A stretch of 64,000 bases of DNA from an uncultured Francisellaceae bacterium (GTDB lineage Bacteria > Pseudomonadota > Gammaproteobacteria > UBA6186 > Azoamicaceae), in contig CAIJNR010000125.1 of NCBI GenBank assembly GCA_903822055.1, forward strand, positions 30,698 through 94,697, given 5' to 3'. A model generated the notes under the pieces. That model was not told the DNA's origin, searched no databases, and saw nothing but the letters and a program-made list of their open reading frames with translations. The translations under genes were made by a program, and so were the position numbers. Below are positions 36,284 to 46,202 of this stretch, piece after piece (within the stretch, counting starts at the first letter, position 1; each line of letters opens with the position of its first letter).

Positions 36284-38584
36284 TTAGGCCTTAGGCCTTC
36301 CGTTATGGTTACTAGGCTGGACTGTGTGTTCTTGGTTAAGATCAGAAAACATAACTGGTTTATTAGAATCAGACCTAGCAAGAGACGTAGGGCTTAACAT
36401 ATTTAGCAACTCTCTTGCAGATTGAGGGATGTACTTTTTAAATGCTTGCTTAGAAATTCTAGCCATTTGGTTAGAAACTATAAGGTTCCTATGTACCGGG
36501 CTAACTTGCTTGCCAAATTTGCCTGCACTTTGAGATTGAAGGCCTCTAGCACCTACTGCATTAAAATTAGTTATTTCTCTGCTGGCAGAAAAATGTTCTA
36601 TGTTTGCATAATTATCCCAAAAATTCTTTTTAAATGATTCCCATTGCTTAGGATCATGAATGTTAAAGTTTTCTTGATTTTGATTAAGCTTAGCCAGCTC
36701 AACGAGGGAACAATTGATGGCCACGAAAGTAGCTCCAGTACGATCTTCACCACTTTTACAAGTTACATGGATCTCTTTGCCAAGAGTTTTCATTAATAGT
36801 GCAGAAAATACTTGGCGCAAGAAGTTATCTGAAGGATCCATAGATTCTTTTTGTATCAGATCTACATATTTAATATACATGGATAATATTTTTTTATCTT
36901 CAGATAGTAATTTAGGGTTGTTATAAGCTTTGTTTAATTCAATAAGGTTAAAATTTTGGAACATTGCTGGTGGAATTGTACCTGGACAATTTTTACTAAA
37001 ATATTCAACGACATAATTGGTTATTTTATCTAACCCTGGTTTGTTAAATTTTTCTTCAGAGGAAAAACCACGCAAAGAGCTGCTAGCAAAATTATGGAAA
37101 ACGGTTGTATGAGTAATGTTACGCTCTTTTAACGCGTCGATATCAAAAGCAGTCATATGTTGGTGCGCAACATGTTTTTTAATATAATCTATATCATCTT
37201 CTGTTAAATGCAGCTTTTTATTAACTTCACTAAAAGCTCTTACTGTGTCTTCCAACTGATTGCTTTCATCAAATGCCTTATGGATCAGTGGGATAGAGGT
37301 ATGCTGCATAATTTTATTTAGTGGTAAATTTAATAAGGTCATTACTAATATTTCGTGATTAAAGCAAGCATCATAAAGATCTTTATTATTAAATTGAAAG
37401 TTAGGATCATGAGCATGCTTATTAATAGTTTCAACGATCTTATTTCTAACCAAGGTTCTTAATTTGTTTTCAGCAATTTTTTTGTTTATTGCTTGCCTTT
37501 CGGCTTTGTTCTTCTTGCCTATAGCACTAAAAGATGAGGAACGTTCTGCAGTAAATGAATCCACAACTGTAGCATTGCCATTATCAACTTTTAACAATGT
37601 AGTAGTGGAACGCCACCAGTTTGGTAAAAGTTCGTCGGTACCGTCTCTAACGGTGCTTGGAAGGTTAGAAAACGGTATGTTACCATCTATTACCCATAAT
37701 TTTTTAGCAGAATCTTGTTCAGCAGGATCATGGTACACGTGAAAAACAATATCTCTTTCCTTGCTGGCATCAAACCTAGCTTCGTGTAACTGTAGTATTT
37801 TAATCCAATCTTCTGGAGTTTTGTGGGAAAGTTTATCATCTTGCTTTGCTGTAAGTTTCTGGAAAAAAGATGGTTGTTTGTTTTTAAAATATTTTAAATC
37901 GTTTAGTTTGTTGTCAACAGTTTTGTTAGTTAATTTCAGTATTGTTGTTTCTAAATTCAATAAATGATCTGCTAAAGTAGAATTTAATTCTTGAAAAGCT
38001 TGTATGGCTAGATCATGATCTTCTTTTTTGGCAGGGTCCAATTTGCCTAATGTTTCTATGAGTAATAATTTATGTTGTTCAATTTCAGCAATTTTTTTAT
38101 TAATTGTCGAATGAATTTCCTTAAGCTGTTCATCAAATTCAAGATTATCTTTTTTGCCTGCTGCAATGCTAATTTCTGTTTGTTCAATAGTGAATAGGTT
38201 ATTAATTAAATTGACGGCAGATTCTGTTAAATTATTACAACGATTAATATAATCTTGGCCTGTTTGTTTTAGATCGGATTCTTTATTGTTTAGTAATTTT
38301 ACTTTTATAGTTTTTGCTTCTAAAGATGTTTGCGATTGAGATTGACCAGAAATTTTAGCATAGTACTCCCAACACTTATAAGTTTCATCCCATATAATAC
38401 CCTCTTCAGAACACGTTAAATGGTTATTTTTCAATAAATCATCAATGTTTTTGCCAACAGCCTTTAATACCGCTGGATCTAACGATTCATCTAAAGATAC
38501 ATTACTATTGCCATGAATAGCTTGAAGGATATTAAGCTTTGTATTAGCTAATGTAGTAGAATCGACCTTAACTGTTCGAGACAT
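36284..38584 (-). CDS. CX5R phosphoinositide-phosphatase-like protein (SopB/IpgD type motif)
   Basis: The 766-residue protein carries HVTCKSGEDRTGATFVAINC with catalytic Cys609 and Arg615. CKSGxDRTG is the CX5R loop of secreted phosphoinositide phosphatases such as Salmonella SopB and Shigella IpgD; Legionella SidF-type effectors also use CX5R. Residues about 90-250 form a coiled-coil-rich N-terminal region, and the C-terminal 60 residues are polar and disordered-looking. No signal peptide is present, as for type III/IV effectors. It follows the kinase gene in the same direction after about 66 bases. Substrate and secretion are inference. Confidence 0.8.
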   Translation of the reverse strand: MSRTVKVDSTTLANTKLNILQAIHGNSNVSLDESLDPAVLKAVGKNIDDLLKNNHLTCSEEGIIWDETYKCWEYYAKISGQSQSQTSLEAKTIKVKLLNNKESDLKQTGQDYINRCNNLTESAVNLINNLFTIEQTEISIAAGKKDNLEFDEQLKEIHSTINKKIAEIEQHKLLLIETLGKLDPAKKEDHDLAIQAFQELNSTLADHLLNLETTILKLTNKTVDNKLNDLKYFKNKQPSFFQKLTAKQDDKLSHKTPEDWIKILQLHEARFDASKERDIVFHVYHDPAEQDSAKKLWVIDGNIPFSNLPSTVRDGTDELLPNWWRSTTTLLKVDNGNATVVDSFTAERSSSFSAIGKKNKAERQAINKKIAENKLRTLVRNKIVETINKHAHDPNFQFNNKDLYDACFNHEILVMTLLNLPLNKIMQHTSIPLIHKAFDESNQLEDTVRAFSEVNKKLHLTEDDIDYIKKHVAHQHMTAFDIDALKERNITHTTVFHNFASSSLRGFSSEEKFNKPGLDKITNYVVEYFSKNCPGTIPPAMFQNFNLIELNKAYNNPKLLSEDKKILSMYIKYVDLIQKESMDPSDNFLRQVFSALLMKTLGKEIHVTCKSGEDRTGATFVAINCSLVELAKLNQNQENFNIHDPKQWESFKKNFWDNYANIEHFSASREITNFNAVGARGLQSQSAGKFGKQVSPVHRNLIVSNQMARISKQAFKKYIPQSARELLNMLSPTSLARSDSNKPVMFSDLNQEHTVQPSNHNGRPKA

Positions 38585-38650
38585 GGTATTATTCCTTAAA
38601 TTAAAATTATCGTAAAATTAAGCCTAATTTATTTATGCTTATTTAAAATT

Positions 38651-40234
38651 TTATTTCATTTTTGGATGTGGTTTTATTTGATCCAAGTATTGTTCTATTG
38701 CTTTAATACAAAGTTCAGAATTAGGTCTTTTGAATGGATCCATTATAAGCATATTTGCAGCTAAGTTTGTTAAAAATGGATTGCCTGCTGCAACATCCCA
38801 TTCGATCCATTTTCCTAAACTATATATATCAGATCTATAAGTAGCTTTTCCTGATTTACATTCTGGCGCATTGTATCCTCTTGGATTAAATGGTATAGGA
38901 AATGGTAATGTAATTGAGTGAGTTAGATCTGCTTTATTAGCAAAACCAAAATCAATAATAGTCACTTTGCCTGTTTTTGGATCATATAAAACATTATTAA
39001 AGCTTAAATCTGCATGGATTATATCTTTGTTGTGTAATTCTTTAGTAGCTTTTAATACTGCTAAAATTATTTCCAATTTTTTTGTTATAGGCAAATTATA
39101 ATTATTTTTAAAATAACTAGTTAGACTTTGCCCTTCAACAAATTCAGAAAAAGTATAATATTTTGTTGTTAATTTGTATTTAGGATCATTTCTTTTAGTA
39201 GAACCTAAATATTGTCCCACTGCTTTTTGTATATTTTCTTCTTTTTTGATATCACTTATTTTTTCTTTTGCGGTTAAACGTACAGTTTGAACTTTAGCGG
39301 CTATTATAGTGCCATCGTCTAAAGATTGTGCTAATTTTACTTTTCCATAAGTGCCTTTACCTAGAAGACCTTTTACATTTTTTGGTTTGTATAATTGTTT
39401 TCCGCCGTACAGTGCATATAATTTACCATCGGTACTTTTAATTACTGAACATGATAATTTTACTTGTTTACTATCATTAAGTGACAAAATCATTTTTTTG
39501 CTAAGTTTGGTTGATTGTGGGTATTGTGCAAAATATGCTTTAGCAATTTTTATTTCTTCTGGAGTTAAAAATTGTTCTGGTTGTTGGTTTATAGGTTTTT
39601 TGATTGTTTTACTAGTAATTTTTGTGACTGGTGGTGCTACAAATGTTTTTGGTACAGCATAAATATTTTTTTGTGGAGCGATTGGTTGTACTTTGGCAAC
39701 TTTTGGAGGTACAGCTGGTTGCTTTGGTGCTACTTTGGCAACTTTTGGAGGTACAGCTGGTTGCTTTGGTGCTACTTTGGCAACTTTCGGAGGTACAATT
39801 GGTTGTTGCCTTGCTACGCGAGGTGCTAATGGTTCTTTATGAAATAACAAATCATTTTGTTTTGGTTGTGGTGCTTTAGGAATTGGATTGTTATGTTCTT
39901 TGTGAAGTAATAGTTGTTCATTTTTTATTTGTATCATTAATCTCATTTGTTTTGATTGAGCATTAATTAAATTAGTTTTTAATATTAATTGATTCACATT
40001 TTCTTTAATCAAGGTTGCTTTTGACTGCTGTAATCTTGTTATCATGGTAGGCGAAATTTTTTTATGCATTTTGATATTTAGATTAATCATATTTTGAATA
40101 TGTATAATATTTAATTTTATTTCGTGTATAATCTGCTGATGTTCATTTTGTTTTCTTTGTAAATCAGCTATCGTTTTTGAAATATTATCTAATTCTGTTG
40201 TAAGACTGCTAATTTTATTAAGTGGTGCTGGCAT
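38651..40234 (-). CDS. Eukaryote-like protein kinase with coiled coil and Pro-rich repeats
   Basis: The kinase domain (about 287-520) is complete. It has a glycine loop GKGTYGKVKLA (292-302), the ATP lysine in IIAAKVQ (314), the catalytic loop HADLSFNN (407-414, Asp409), the DFG motif IIDFGFA (428-430), and YRSDIYSLGKWIEWD. Residues 1-110 are coiled coil; residues 135-185 are Pro/Lys repeats of 14 residues. I take the ATG at 40234, 9 bases after GGAG; an earlier ATG touches that site. The fold suggests phosphorylation of host proteins, but no signal peptide or target is visible. Confidence 0.85.
   Translation of the reverse strand: MPAPLNKISSLTTELDNISKTIADLQRKQNEHQQIIHEIKLNIIHIQNMINLNIKMHKKISPTMITRLQQSKATLIKENVNQLILKTNLINAQSKQMRLMIQIKNEQLLLHKEHNNPIPKAPQPKQNDLLFHKEPLAPRVARQQPIVPPKVAKVAPKQPAVPPKVAKVAPKQPAVPPKVAKVQPIAPQKNIYAVPKTFVAPPVTKITSKTIKKPINQQPEQFLTPEEIKIAKAYFAQYPQSTKLSKKMILSLNDSKQVKLSCSVIKSTDGKLYALYGGKQLYKPKNVKGLLGKGTYGKVKLAQSLDDGTIIAAKVQTVRLTAKEKISDIKKEENIQKAVGQYLGSTKRNDPKYKLTTKYYTFSEFVEGQSLTSYFKNNYNLPITKKLEIILAVLKATKELHNKDIIHADLSFNNVLYDPKTGKVTIIDFGFANKADLTHSITLPFPIPFNPRGYNAPECKSGKATYRSDIYSLGKWIEWDVAAGNPFLTNLAANMLIMDPFKRPNSELCIKAIEQYLDQIKPHPKMK
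39691..39792. repeat. 42-bp tandem repeat inside the kinase gene
   Basis: Two identical 42-bp units (39691-39732 and 39733-39774) are followed by a partial, diverged third. They encode the 14-residue unit APKQPAVPPKVAKV in the kinase linker. Identical copies point to recent slippage, so copy number may vary between strains. Confidence 0.85.
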
Positions 40235-40361
40235 AAACAACATCTCCAATATAATTTTTTAAATAAAGTTTTTATATAAAGTATTTATATATTTCGACAG
40301 GAGTAAATAAAATTAAGTTCCGTATTGGTGTATATGAGTTCTTTGCACAAACCTTTGTTTG

Positions 40362-40613
40362 TTAGATCTTATAAGAATTAATCAATTTTCTAAGAGTGTT
40401 GCGGCTAATACCAAGTAATTTGGCAGCTTTAGATTGGTTGCCATGTGTATATTCCAAAGCTATTTCTAATAATGGTTTCTCTACTTCTGCTAAAACTAAA
40501 CTATATAAATTCTTAATGTGTTTGGAGTCTAAAATTTCGAAATTAGAAAAATATTTTTTTAATGAAGATCTGATGTGTTGATTAAGGGGTAACATATCTT
40601 GGTTGTGTGGCAT
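40362..40613 (-). CDS. fis: DNA-bending nucleoid protein Fis
   Basis: A growth-phase nucleoid protein and regulator of rRNA genes. The 83 residues end in the typical helix-turn-helix [20 protein letters not shown] followed by RKLINSYKI. The preceding dimerisation helices match ([20 protein letters not shown]). The short N-terminus lacks part of the E. coli beta-hairpin arm. Its ATG overlaps the dusB stop by one base (TAATG), the conserved dusB-fis pairing. Confidence 0.95.
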   Translation of the reverse strand: MPHNQDMLPLNQHIRSSLKKYFSNFEILDSKHIKNLYSLVLAEVEKPLLEIALEYTHGNQSKAAKLLGISRNTLRKLINSYKI

Positions 40614-41575
40614 TATTTTTCCTCAAAAAATTGTTCAATAGCGTTTATTTGCTCTATAGTAGATTTTAATTTATTAAAATCATTTCTAAATTTTGCGGCT
40701 GATTGTTTATTTTTTGAGTACCAGCTAACGTGTTTCCTTGCCATTAAAACTCCGGTTGTTTCACCGTAAAAATCATATAAACATGCCAAATGTTCGCGTA
40801 AAACATTGTAAATTTCTTTATTAGATGGATCTGGTAATTTTTCATTATATTTCAAATAATGATTAATTTGATTGAAAATCCATGGGTTGCCAAAAGCTGC
40901 TCTACCTACCATGACTGCGTCAGCACCTGTTAGATCTAGTACTTGTTTAGCTTTTATTTCTGTCGTAATGTCACCATTGGCAATAACTGGGATTTTAATA
41001 TTGCTTTTTATTTCAGCAATGGTGTTATATTCTGCTTCTCCTTTAAAAAAACAACACCTTGTTCTACCGTGAACTGCAATAGCTTGGATCCCAGAGTTTT
41101 CTGCTAATTTTGCAATTGCTACGCCATTTCTATGATGTGTATCCCAACCAGTGCGGATCTTTAAAGTTACTGGAACAGATACTGCATTTACAACCGCAGT
41201 TAAAATTTTGCCAACTAATAGTTCATCTTTAAGTAATGCTGAGCCAGATAACATATTACAAACTTTTTTTGCAGGACACCCCATATTAATATCAATAATT
41301 TGTGCACCTTGATCTGCATTTATTTTGGCGGCTAGCGCCATAATATTAGGATCAGTACCGACAATTTGTATTATACGAGGTATAGTTTCTCCTAGGTGGT
41401 TAGCACGACGTAAAGTTTTTAAACTGCCACGAACCAAAGAAGTTGAGCCAACCATTTCTGATGCTGCCATTCCAGCTCCCAATTTTTTACATAATTGACG
41501 AAATGGTAAATCTGTAACGCCAGCCATTGGTGCCAAAACAGCTTTATTTTCAATTTTATAAATTCCAATTTGCAT
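40613..41575 (-). CDS. dusB: tRNA-dihydrouridine synthase B
   Basis: DusB reduces uridine 17 in the tRNA D loop using FMN. The TIM-barrel start [20 protein letters not shown] and the catalytic cysteine in [19 protein letters not shown] are present, as are KIRTGWD, AVHGRTR and ANGDI. Length 320 is usual. It is fused in one operon with fis by a TAATG overlap and follows accC by 4 bases. The prmA gene that often sits between accC and dusB is missing. Confidence 0.95.
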   Translation of the reverse strand: MQIGIYKIENKAVLAPMAGVTDLPFRQLCKKLGAGMAASEMVGSTSLVRGSLKTLRRANHLGETIPRIIQIVGTDPNIMALAAKINADQGAQIIDINMGCPAKKVCNMLSGSALLKDELLVGKILTAVVNAVSVPVTLKIRTGWDTHHRNGVAIAKLAENSGIQAIAVHGRTRCCFFKGEAEYNTIAEIKSNIKIPVIANGDITTEIKAKQVLDLTGADAVMVGRAAFGNPWIFNQINHYLKYNEKLPDPSNKEIYNVLREHLACLYDFYGETTGVLMARKHVSWYSKNKQSAAKFRNDFNKLKSTIEQINAIEQFFEEK

Positions 41576-41579
41576 TAAA

Positions 41580-42953
41580 TTATTTAAGTAGTTTTTTTTC
41601 TAAATAATGAATAGATTGTTCGCCATGTCTAAAATTTACATCCTTCATCATGTTTTGATGAAGGGGAATATTAGTTTTTATACCATCTATAATTATTTCG
41701 TCTAATGCGGTTTGCATACGATTTATAGCTTCCTCTCGATTATCACCAAAAGCAATTAATTTTCCAAGCAAAGAATCATAGTTTGGTGGTACCGTGTAAC
41801 TTGTGTATATATGAGAATCGATACGGATCCCAGGGCCACCAGGTGCATGGTATAAATTAATTTTGCCAGGAGAAGGCATGAAATTATCTGGATTTTCAGC
41901 ATTAAATCGACATTCTATAGCATGACCTTTAATATGAACATCGGATTGTTTAATGGTTAATGGTTTTCCAGCAGCAATTTCTAGTTGTAAACTTACTATG
42001 TCTATTCCTGTGATTAATTCTGTTATAGGATGTTCAACTTGGATCCTGGTATTCATTTCTATAAAATAAAAATGACCATTTTCGTAGAGAAATTCAAAGG
42101 TTCCTGCTCCTCTGTAATTAATCTCTAAGCAAGCATTAACACATAGCTGTCCTATTTTTTTACGTAATGTTGCAGGAATACCAGGAGCTGGAGCTTCTTC
42201 TATAACTTTTTGATGACGTCTTTGAATAGAACAATCTCGATCGCCTAAATAAATAGCATTACCTTGTCCATCTGCCAATATTTGAAATTCTATATGTCTT
42301 GGATTTTCTAAAAATTTTTCCATGTAAACGCTATCGTTATCAAATGCAGCTTTTGCTTCATTTTTGGTAAGAGCAATCGCATTTAATAAAGCAGCTTCGC
42401 TGTGCACAACTCTCATACCGCGACCACCACCGCCACCAGCGGCTTTTATAATAATAGGATAGCCAATGGATTTAGCTAAAGCGGTATTATGTGCTGAATC
42501 ATTGCTAAGCGAAGCGTCAGAGCCTGGAATACATGGGATACCAGCTTTTTTCATGGCATTAATTGCAGATATTTTATTACCCATAAGTCTAATTGTTTGC
42601 GCAGTGGGACCGATAAAAATAAATCCAGATTGTTCAACCTTTTCTGCAAAATCTGGATTTTCCGATAAAAATCCATAACCAGGGTGAATAGCCATGGCAT
42701 CAGTTATTTCACACGCACTAATTATCGCTGGAATATTTAAATAGCTTTGTGCCGAAGGTGCTGGGCCTATACATACAGATTCATCAGCTAATTTTACATG
42801 AATTAAATTACTATCTATGGTGGAATGAACAGCTACAGTTTTAATTCCTAATTTTTTACAGCAACGTAATATGCGTAAAGCAATTTCCCCGCGGTTAGCT
42901 ATTACAATTTTGTCTATTTTAATAATTTTATTATTTTTTATTTTGTTGTTCAT
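41580..42953 (-). CDS. accC: Acetyl-CoA carboxylase, biotin carboxylase subunit
   Basis: AccC carboxylates the biotin on AccB, the first step of fatty acid synthesis. The N-terminus shows [20 protein letters not shown]. The ATP-grasp domain has the glycine loop [13 protein letters not shown] and [20 protein letters not shown] with catalytic residues. About 13 extra residues precede the usual N-terminus. Length 457. It starts 5 bases after accB ends on the minus strand. Confidence 0.97.
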   Translation of the reverse strand: MNNKIKNNKIIKIDKIVIANRGEIALRILRCCKKLGIKTVAVHSTIDSNLIHVKLADESVCIGPAPSAQSYLNIPAIISACEITDAMAIHPGYGFLSENPDFAEKVEQSGFIFIGPTAQTIRLMGNKISAINAMKKAGIPCIPGSDASLSNDSAHNTALAKSIGYPIIIKAAGGGGGRGMRVVHSEAALLNAIALTKNEAKAAFDNDSVYMEKFLENPRHIEFQILADGQGNAIYLGDRDCSIQRRHQKVIEEAPAPGIPATLRKKIGQLCVNACLEINYRGAGTFEFLYENGHFYFIEMNTRIQVEHPITELITGIDIVSLQLEIAAGKPLTIKQSDVHIKGHAIECRFNAENPDNFMPSPGKINLYHAPGGPGIRIDSHIYTSYTVPPNYDSLLGKLIAFGDNREEAINRMQTALDEIIIDGIKTNIPLHQNMMKDVNFRHGEQSIHYLEKKLLK

Positions 42954-42958
42954 GCTAA

Positions 42959-43471
42959 TCAGTCTGGGTTAATAATAAATAATGCTTGACCGAATTCTAC
43001 TGGTTGACCTGTTTCTACTAAAATAGCTTCAATGGTTCCAGCATATTCTGCTTCAATTTGATTGAACATTTTCATGGCTTCAATAATGCACAATACATCA
43101 CCAATGTTTACATGATCACCAACTGCTACAAAAGGTTTGGCATCTGGTGATGCTGATTTATAAAAAGTTCCAACCATTGGTGATTTTAATGAAGGACGTT
43201 CATTAGCTTGTTGAGTAGGTTGATTTGAACTTGTTTCGGATCCAGGCGCCTCGTTCGACCTATGACCATGATGATTAATAAAATTAGTATGGGTATTTGA
43301 ATTGAAAGGTGGGGACGAAACAATCATTGGTTGCATCTGTTGTTGTAAAGGTGCCATAACTTGAATGGATTTACAAAGTTTAATAGATTCTTTGCCTTCT
43401 TTAATTTCTATTTCAGAAATTCCAGACTGCTCTAGAAGTTCAATAAGTCTTTTAATTTTTTTTATATCCAT
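42959..43471 (-). CDS. accB: Biotin carboxyl carrier protein of acetyl-CoA carboxylase
   Basis: AccB carries biotin between AccC and AccAD. The N-terminus [20 protein letters not shown] matches the family and is chosen over the GTG four codons upstream (43483). A Pro/Gln/Asn-rich linker follows, and the C-terminal biotinyl domain has the biotinylated lysine in [13 protein letters not shown]. Length 170, slightly above usual. About 110 bases upstream are free for a promoter. Confidence 0.95.
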   Translation of the reverse strand: MDIKKIKRLIELLEQSGISEIEIKEGKESIKLCKSIQVMAPLQQQMQPMIVSSPPFNSNTHTNFINHHGHRSNEAPGSETSSNQPTQQANERPSLKSPMVGTFYKSASPDAKPFVAVGDHVNIGDVLCIIEAMKMFNQIEAEYAGTIEAILVETGQPVEFGQALFIINPD

Positions 43472-43579
43472 TGGAAGCGTCACTCTGTGTTTAATTTAAA
43501 AAAATATTGTACATGATGGAAATAGTTTGTCTATTTTTAAGTGCATTTACTAAGTAGTCTTAGTACGCAAGATTTTCAA

Positions 43580-43906
43580 CTAACTCTTTAGTGAATTATT
43601 CATCCAACTTAAATAATCATTCGCCCCATTAATTATCGGTACAGATATTATTTCAGGAGAAGTATAAGGATGTAATTCTAGAATTTTTTCTTTTACTTGT
43701 TCAAATAAATCTATAGATGTCTTTATAATTAATAGTTTTTCTAAACTAGTTTCTAATTTATTTTCCCAAGTATACACCGAAGAAACATTGTCTATTACAT
43801 TTACACATGCCGCCAACTTACCTAACACTAGCTGTTTACTAATAAGATCTGAGTAATTTCCTAATGATGGACACGTAGAGTAGACTAAGCAATATTTATG
43901 AGACAT
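43580..43906 (-). CDS. cutA: CutA1-family protein
   Basis: A small trimeric ferredoxin-like-fold protein of 108 residues. Family features are KLAACVNVIDNVSSVYTWEN, LLIIKTSIDLF and HPYTSPEIISVPI with the typical histidine. CutA1 was linked to divalent cation tolerance, but its role is not settled. It stands alone between accB and the surface-sugar genes. Confidence 0.93.
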   Translation of the reverse strand: MSHKYCLVYSTCPSLGNYSDLISKQLVLGKLAACVNVIDNVSSVYTWENKLETSLEKLLIIKTSIDLFEQVKEKILELHPYTSPEIISVPIINGANDYLSWMNNSLKS

Positions 43907-43966
43907 ACTTTCTCCCCAAGATCTTGCTTATTGTACACCATGTAAAAGGTGTTTAAAATAATGTGT

Positions 43967-43997
43967 TTTAACTATCTATAATTTAACTATCTATAAT
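43967..43997. repeat. 15-bp tandem repeat upstream of the sugar gene cluster
   Basis: TTTAACTATCTATAA occurs twice in tandem, about 40 bases ahead of the first sugar gene. The repeat contains TATAAT-like sequence at its junctions, so copy number could affect promoter strength; that is inference. Confidence 0.7.
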
Positions 43998-44038
43998 AAT
44001 AGTGCATAAGTATGTAAATAAATTTTTAGGGGTATGGT

Positions 44039-45028
44039 TTGAAGCAAATTAGTGTAGCGGTTGTTGGAGCAGGGGATTGGGGTAAAAATTTAATACGTAA
44101 TTTTTATAAAGTATCGTCTTTAGTTGGTATTTGTGACTCTAATAATGTGGTTGCTGATCAGGTAGCTTCCCAATATCAAGTGAAAAATCTTTCTTGGCAA
44201 CAAATCTTAGCGAGCAAAGAAATTGACGCAGTAGTTATTGCAACTAATCGTTCTCATTATAAATTAGCTAAAGAAGCATTATATGCGGATAAACATGTTT
44301 TTGTAGAAAAACCTCTTGCACTTAATGTGGAGCAAGCTAAAGATTTATGTAATATTGCTGAACAAAACAACAAAAAACTTATGGTTGGACATTTATTACA
44401 GTATCATTCAGCTTTTATAGAATTAAAAAGACTTTGTAGTAATCAAGTATTAGGTGAAGTGCGGTATGCATACTCTAATCGGCTAGCTTTTGGTAAATTA
44501 ATGCCAGAAGAGGATGTAGTATGGAATTTTGCATCGCACGATATTTCTATGATGTTATCGTTAATGGGTAAACCAAAATCGATAAGCACCTCAGCCAATT
44601 ATTTTTTAACTAAAAATACTGCAGATCAAGCTACTTTGAAGCTAAATTTTTCTGAACAACGACATGGGCATATTTTTGTTTCATGGTTTCATCCTTTTAA
44701 AGAGAGAAAATTTGTAGTAATTGGTAGCAAAGCCATGGCGGTATTTGATGATCTTTTAGAATGGCCTAAAAAACTTTCTTTGTATCATCACACTATAGAT
44801 GTGCAGAATAATATTACTGTTTTAAAGCATTTACGTCCGGAATTTATAAATATAACGGATACAACCGAACCATTGTTACATGAAGCAAGTCATTTTATAA
44901 AGTGTATTGAGCAGAATTTAATTCCACAGACTGACGGAACAGAAGCATTAGCTGTATTACAAATTATAGAGCAAGCAACCAGGCAATTAAAGGCACAACA
45001 GAAAAAATCAATAGGTGTAGGTAGTTAA
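44039..45028 (+). CDS. Gfo/Idh/MocA oxidoreductase, WlbA-like UDP-sugar 3-dehydrogenase
   Basis: The Rossmann start VAVVGAGDWGKNLIRNFY is close to WlbA/WbpB-type enzymes that oxidise the 3-position of UDP-GlcNAc derivatives. The catalytic EKP motif is present in HVFVEKPLAL. The start is TTG at 44039 after a GGGG-type ribosome site; no ATG fits. The next gene, five bases on, is a WbpE-like aminotransferase, which acts on exactly this kind of 3-keto sugar. Together they imply an amino sugar for LPS or capsule. Confidence 0.85.
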   Translation: MKQISVAVVGAGDWGKNLIRNFYKVSSLVGICDSNNVVADQVASQYQVKNLSWQQILASKEIDAVVIATNRSHYKLAKEALYADKHVFVEKPLALNVEQAKDLCNIAEQNNKKLMVGHLLQYHSAFIELKRLCSNQVLGEVRYAYSNRLAFGKLMPEEDVVWNFASHDISMMLSLMGKPKSISTSANYFLTKNTADQATLKLNFSEQRHGHIFVSWFHPFKERKFVVIGSKAMAVFDDLLEWPKKLSLYHHTIDVQNNITVLKHLRPEFINITDTTEPLLHEASHFIKCIEQNLIPQTDGTEALAVLQIIEQATRQLKAQQKKSIGVGS

Positions 45029-45033
45029 TAAAT

Positions 45034-46185
45034 ATGAAGCCTATAAAAATGATTGATTTGCCAGCTCAGCAAAAATTAATTCGTCCGCAATTAGAAAAAG
45101 CCATCGTCACTGTATTAGACAGTGGAGATTATATTTTAGGCAAAAAAACTTTAGAGTTGGAAGCAAAATTAGCAGAGTTTTGTGGTGCTAAATTTGCTAT
45201 ATCTTGTGCTAATGGTACCGATGCTTTGTCATTGGTTTTAAGGGCAAAAGAAGCATCTAGCATGGACGCTATATTTGTGCCAGCCTTTACTTTTACAGCA
45301 ACTGCTGAAGCCGTAGTATTGTCTGGTGCTACTCCAGTTTTTGTTGATGTATTGGCAGATACCTTTAATATGGATCCAAACAGCTTAGAAAAGGCTATTT
45401 TGTTGGCAAAAAAAAATAATTTAAAACCAGCAGGTATTATTCCAGTAGATTTGTTTGGTTTGCCAGCCGATTATCATTCGATACAATCTATAGCTGAAAA
45501 ACATGGTTTATGGGTATTATGCGATTCTGCTCAGAGTTTTGGGGCTGATTTTTTTAATAAAAAAGTTGGTACTTTTGGTATGGCAACAGCCACTAGTTTT
45601 TTTCCATCTAAGCCTTTAGGCTGTTACGGAGATGGTGGATGTATATTTACAGATGACGCAAAATTGGCAGAAATTTTAAGATCAATTCGGGTTCATGGTG
45701 CTAAGATAACTAATGGAATAGTAGATAAATATAATAATGTTCATATTGGAGTTAACTCCAGATTAGATACTTTGCAGGCTGCGATTTTATTAGAAAAATT
45801 GAAAATTTTTCCTCAAGAAATAAATTTACGAAATCAAGTTGCAAATATTTATAATGATTTATTAAAAGATTTAAATAATATTATTTTACCCATTATAGAT
45901 CCAAAAATAACCAGTGTTTGGGCACAATATACTATTAAATTAAATAATACTAAAAAATTTAATAATCAAACATTACAATTGGCCTTAGACAAAGCTGGAA
46001 TACCTTCGGTGATTTACTATTCAAAACCAATTAGCTCGCATTCACCATATGCGGATTTTTATCGTGTAGATTTAAGTGTGGCAGAGCAATTATCCCAAAC
46101 AGTCTTAAGTTTGCCTATGCATCCATATTTATCTTTTGATAATCAAAAAGATATTGTTGATGCATTACAAAATATTTTAAATTAA
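45034..46185 (+). CDS. DegT/DnrJ/EryC1 (WbpE-like) sugar aminotransferase
   Basis: A PLP enzyme transferring an amino group to a keto nucleotide sugar. Family marks: MIDLPAQQKLIRPQLEKAI, NGTDALSLVLRA, CDSAQSFGADF and the PLP lysine in SFFPSKPLGCYGDGG. Length 383. Its likely substrate is the product of the upstream WlbA-like dehydrogenase. No acetyltransferase gene of the WlbB/WbpD type is visible here, so the final sugar is uncertain. Confidence 0.9.
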   Translation: MKPIKMIDLPAQQKLIRPQLEKAIVTVLDSGDYILGKKTLELEAKLAEFCGAKFAISCANGTDALSLVLRAKEASSMDAIFVPAFTFTATAEAVVLSGATPVFVDVLADTFNMDPNSLEKAILLAKKNNLKPAGIIPVDLFGLPADYHSIQSIAEKHGLWVLCDSAQSFGADFFNKKVGTFGMATATSFFPSKPLGCYGDGGCIFTDDAKLAEILRSIRVHGAKITNGIVDKYNNVHIGVNSRLDTLQAAILLEKLKIFPQEINLRNQVANIYNDLLKDLNNIILPIIDPKITSVWAQYTIKLNNTKKFNNQTLQLALDKAGIPSVIYYSKPISSHSPYADFYRVDLSVAEQLSQTVLSLPMHPYLSFDNQKDIVDALQNILN

Positions 46186-46202
46186 TTAGGTGTGAGACAC
46201 GT

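Noticed and set aside
39691..39792. Possible CRISPR-like array
   Set aside because: The repeats are directly adjacent without spacers and are in frame inside a coding gene.
39351..39879. Plus-strand open frames with repeated Trp/Leu/Val-rich peptides
   Set aside because: They are mirror readings of the Pro/Lys repeats in the kinase gene on the other strand.
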